64,000 nt of DNA, from contig CM051029.1 in NCBI GenBank assembly GCA_027627225.1, positions 19,144,656 through 19,208,655 of the forward strand, read 5' to 3'. The notes under the pieces were generated by a model, which was not told the DNA's origin, did not search any database, and saw nothing but the letters and a program-made list of their open reading frames with translations. Of this stretch, positions 62,455 through 64,000 are shown in pieces. A program made the position numbers and the translations under genes. Source of the DNA: Congeria kusceri. Taxonomy: Eukaryota; Mollusca; Bivalvia; Myida; Dreissenidae. How positions within the stretch are numbered: the stretch's first letter is position 1; every line of letters starts with the position of its first letter.

Positions 62455-62715
62455 TTAGCTTTTGGGATGTAGTTGACCTTGGAGTAGCATATACTGTAGA
62501 ACTGGCTCGGGAACAACTGGTGATAAACGCAACAGTTGTGCTAGAATTTTGGCGGCCGCATCACGGTCCACAAGTCTTCGTGGTATGCAACAAAATTGAT
62601 ACATACAAATTAACAATATGTAACATAGTGGCAGCAAAAGAGTTGACCCCTCGGTAACAAAATCAATAATAAGTTGCGATAAAGCTGTTTTGAACAGAAT
62701 AAATAGGAATGTCAA
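62455..62715 (-). CDS. Candidate terminal exon, unknown protein
   Basis: Minus-strand frame of 86 codons. The first half is hydrophobic and A+T-rich (LLLPLCYILLICMY). The last 40 or so codons are clearly richer in G+C and read as ordinary protein: LVDRDAAAKILAQLLRLS then VVPEPVLQYMLLQGQ, ending HPKS and a stop. An AG after ccacga (near 62581) could be a splice acceptor just before ACTTGTGG, making the second half a 3'-terminal exon. Another minus-strand patch near 63053-63111 ends in a possible donor (gagg/gtaatt) and could be an upstream exon. I do not recognise the family. Confidence 0.35.
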   Translation of the reverse strand: MTFLFILFKTALSQLIIDFVTEGSTLLLPLCYILLICMYQFCCIPRRLVDRDAAAKILAQLLRLSPVVPEPVLQYMLLQGQLHPKS

Positions 62716-63724
62716 TTACTGCCGTTGTTTTCTTGCAAAAAAGACCTGCTATTTATTTTCCCTGTGAATTGCTTAACATAACATCTACGTTTTTTAGCAA
62801 AAATATTCTTTGTTTGTCGATTGTTGATTTGTTGGCAAGTTCCTTTTAATGTTTTGGGATGAAACATAAAAGTCACATATAAGAAAATATTTATCGCGTT
62901 GGCTGTAGCACATCATACATTGTGACATTTATGTATCATTTTGGACATCCACATGACATTACTCTTAATTAAACTACAATTCGCGTATTCCATAAAACAA
63001 TAACTAGACAAATTATAAAACTAATTCAAAGCTGAAAGACGGAAAATTACCCTCTAACCCCTTCATATTGAATTGTCTCGCCAGTTGGTTTAACACGACC
63101 TCCTTGTCTTCGTTATGCAGTCAACAGTTCAACGTGTGTCTGCCCACCAAACATGGAAAGGTACCTCACCTTGAATAAATAAACGTTTTTATTAATTTAA
63201 AATTTAACATTATGATTTTTTCAAACTTGGCAGTATACAGTTCGATAGCGAAGCAATGTTTCTGTATACCCTGCAATAGTTTACAACATTATCACAAAAT
63301 TGAAAACAAACGACTGCTATCAAAAAAATACATGGCAAATGCAAAACAAAAATGGATAATACCGAAACAAAAGCGTTTACAACTATTATTTACACAATGT
63401 ATGTGCATGCATTTCAATGGCAGACTGATAATGAGAGATATCATTGTACTGAAATAAAAAGTAATGTTATTTACGTGTACAATAATTGTAAAACTTATTG
63501 TTTGTTTGCACCATTTTGGGCGCAACCGGAAAATTCGTATGCCTGAGCTCATAACAGTTTTTTTTTCAATTATGCGATGATTAAAAACTTCAATGCACTT
63601 TTTTGAAAAAAAACAACAACATATAAATTATACATTATAATATTATGTTTTATTCATAAAAATGAAACCTATATGAAAAACAAAACAAATAAATTTCGGG
63701 CACCTGTTCAGGGTTGTTGTCGTT
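62716..63724. other. Interior between palindrome arrays, no clear gene
   Basis: Includes the possible short exon near 63053-63111 (minus). On the plus strand a pyrimidine tract ends ttcgttatgcag near 63121, followed by a donor-like aaaggtacct near 63160. Strand and coding status are unresolved. Confidence 0.3.
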
Positions 63725-64000
63725 TATGGTGAGCCAAAATGGGGCCCGTATGGGTTGCAAATTATGCTCTCATGTGTTGAATTACTATTTTTAGATAAAA
63801 TAAAAGTAGCGTAGATCAATGTAGTCACATAGTAGGGCAAAAATATAAGTTTTTTTTATAAATAAATACATTTTAAAGCAATTTTTCCTAACATTGCTAT
63901 CATATGGGAATCATCTGTGACCCTTATGGGTATATGGACTAACCAATATATGTCCCATATAGGGTCCCATATGGGCCAGCCCATATGGGCTTGCCGAGAA
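63725..64000 (-). repeat. Right array of CCCATATGGG-like palindromes (cut by window end)
   Basis: gtcccatatagggtcccatatgggccagcccatatgggct near 63947-63990 is the reverse complement pattern of the left array. The inner part (ggggcccgtatgggttg near 63740) matches the inner part of the left array. Confidence 0.85.

Overview
The window looks like animal nuclear DNA, about two-thirds A+T, gene-poor and repeat-rich. The likely source is a lophotrochozoan, probably a bivalve mollusc. That is inferred from tRNA-derived SINEs, a LINE with a TTCTG-type 3' tail, a decayed Toll-like receptor and dense minisatellites, not from a direct match. I see no intact host gene.

Layout. 1-2875: nothing recognised. 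2876-4734: a broken Toll-like receptor (leucine-rich repeats, membrane segment, TIR domain). 5426-6608: a 48-bp-arm hairpin repeat carrying CRE and CCAAT motifs, then a 178-bp tandem duplication with termini like the pogo-type element at 54.7 kb. 8229-12795: four unrelated tandem arrays (22, 19, 49 and 34 bp), the largest with 86 uninterrupted 34-bp monomers. 15576-15980: SINE-like repeat. 17601-26445: a complete Ty3/gypsy LTR retrotransposon with two 544-bp LTRs that look identical, a 4-bp target duplication, a tRNA-Lys primer site, gag, and pol (PR-RT-RNase H-IN) broken by small frameshifts. Its gag-pol junction carries a TTTAAAC slippery heptamer 8 nt before a 9-bp-armed stem-loop. 26446-38848: mostly unassigned, with dispersed repeats and one 183-codon minus-strand ORF. 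38857-42532: a non-autonomous hAT-like element with a perfect 8-bp target duplication, holding two LINE 3' fragments tail to tail. 42718-50108: six SINE-type copies or fragments and a diverged copy of the 35.4-37.1 kb segment. 50352-58047: paired dispersed repeats around a pogo-like DNA transposon (54660-56155) whose transposase start is also present as a 126-bp inverted copy. 60541-64000: two inverted arrays of CCCATATGGG-like palindromes around about 2.9 kb, reaching the window edge.

The only working genetic system visible is the LTR retrotransposon. gag would supply the particle protein, ribosomal -1 slippage would supply Pol, tRNA-Lys would prime minus-strand synthesis and the polypurine tract would prime plus-strand synthesis. 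The pol frame breaks mean this copy, as assembled, could not make a full Pol. Most short ORFs elsewhere lie in repeats or have no recognisable features.
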